From Micrococcaceae bacterium UBA4005 (GTDB taxonomy: Bacteria; Actinomycetota; Actinomycetes; Actinomycetales; Micrococcaceae), in the NCBI GenBank assembly GCA_002384315.1, contig DGBL01000224.1, positions 1 through 7,156 on the forward strand: a DNA stretch of 7,156 bases, given 5' to 3'. The position numbers were made by a program, and so were the translations under genes. The notes beneath the pieces are model-generated. The model was not told the DNA's origin and ran no database searches. It saw nothing but the letters and a program-made list of their open reading frames with translations. Shown here one piece after another: positions 6,566-7,156 of this stretch (positions are counted from its first letter, which is position 1; each line of letters starts with the position of its first letter).

Positions 6566-7156
6566 GTGACCAACCCGCTATTTTTCGCTGCGGAAGGCGC
6601 CCTCGCGCATGCGGCGCCCGGCCACACTGTCGAGGTGTCTGGCGACGAGGCGCGCCATGCCCTAGCAGTTCGCCGCCTCAGTGTGGGCGAGACTGTCGAC
6701 GTCGGAGACGGCCGGGGAACTAGGGTGACGGGGGAGATCTCCGCTGGGGCAAAAGGTGTGCTGACAGTGCTCGTGCGGACAGTGAGCTACGAGGCAGAAC
6801 CAGTGTCCCGGATCACTCTGGTCCAGGCACTGGCAAAGGGTGACCGCGATGCACAGGCTATAGAAATGGCCACTGAGTTCGGCGTCGACGCGGTCCGGCC
6901 CTGGCAGGCAGACCGGAGTATTGTCCGTTGGCGGGCAGATAAAGCTGCCAAGGGCGCGCACAAATGGAGGGGGATTCTCCGGGCTGCAGCCAAGCAGTCC
7001 CGCCGGGCCTGGATCCCAGAAGTCCTCCCGCTGGTCGATTCGGGTACGCTGACCGCTGCGCTCTCGGGGGAGGGCCATGTGCTGGTCCTGCATGAGGATG
7101 CGCCCGATTACCTCGCCGATGTTTATCGTCGACTCTGTAGCGATACTGGCTCTGCC
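6566..7156 (+). CDS. rsmE: RsmE, 16S rRNA (uracil-1498-N3)-methyltransferase, 3'-truncated
   Basis: RsmE methylates N3 of U1498 in 16S rRNA (E. coli numbering), in the decoding region of the small subunit, using S-adenosylmethionine. From GTG 6566 the frame is open to the window end: 197 residues of an expected 240-260. The N-terminal PUA-like domain includes EARHALAVRRLSVGE (28-42). The start of the SPOUT catalytic domain follows with LVQALAKGDRDAQAIEMATE (85-104), FGVDAVRPWQADRSIVRW (105-122) and AAAKQSRR (140-147), all strongly family-typical. The SAM-binding trefoil knot, with its GPEGG-type motif, lies beyond the window edge. The start is 2 bases after the dnaJ2 stop and has only a weak upstream purine run (GGGAAA, 6551-6556, inside dnaJ2), suggesting translational coupling to dnaJ2 and co-transcription with the hrcA operon. 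Confidence 0.94.
   Translation, partial: MTNPLFFAAEGALAHAAPGHTVEVSGDEARHALAVRRLSVGETVDVGDGRGTRVTGEISAGAKGVLTVLVRTVSYEAEPVSRITLVQALAKGDRDAQAIEMATEFGVDAVRPWQADRSIVRWRADKAAKGAHKWRGILRAAAKQSRRAWIPEVLPLVDSGTLTAALSGEGHVLVLHEDAPDYLADVYRRLCSDTGSA

Noticed and set aside
1..7156. Search for IS elements, CRISPR repeats, tRNA/rRNA genes, phage or defence genes
   Set aside because: No long direct or inverted repeats, no tRNA-like cloverleaf and no such protein motifs were seen. All stretches are explained by conserved housekeeping genes and short gaps.

Overview
The window looks like a chromosomal housekeeping segment from a high-GC actinobacterium, most likely Micrococcaceae (Arthrobacter-like). The reasons are the high GC content judged by eye, the GTG/TTG start codons, protein sequences that read like remembered Arthrobacter homologues, and the gene order lepA - hemW - DUF4870 - DUF3097 - hrcA - dnaJ2 - rsmE. 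Species cannot be fixed from the sequence alone.

Layout, left to right. Bases 2-1495 hold the C-terminal four-fifths of lepA (elongation factor 4), cut by the window edge. Next on the same strand is hemW (1550-2779), a radical-SAM heme-trafficking protein. It converges on two minus-strand genes: a small DUF4870 membrane protein (2817-3248) and, upstream of it in transcription order, a DUF3097 protein (3324 to about 4202). A perfect 7-bp hairpin centred on the hemW stop codon sits at the convergence point. DUF3097 is divergent from hrcA (4364-5377), and the gap between them contains a clear CIRCE operator (4283-4309), the binding site of HrcA. hrcA is followed by dnaJ2 (5436-6563) and, two bases later, by rsmE (6566 to the window end, truncated), which methylates U1498 of 16S rRNA.

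How the genes work together: lepA and rsmE act on the ribosome, hemW on heme delivery, and hrcA-dnaJ2 form an autoregulated heat-shock unit. HrcA should repress its own operon through CIRCE, and rsmE is placed to be co-transcribed with it. The DUF3097-DUF4870 pair is of unknown function. DUF3097 shows a Toprim-like pattern of acidic residues, the least explained protein signal here.

I found no mobile element, CRISPR array, tRNA, rRNA or phage gene, and no convincing novel multi-gene system. No gap between genes exceeds about 165 bases. The points worth following up are the CIRCE lying between divergent genes, the Toprim-like DUF3097, and the use of non-ATG starts by all six genes whose 5' end is visible.
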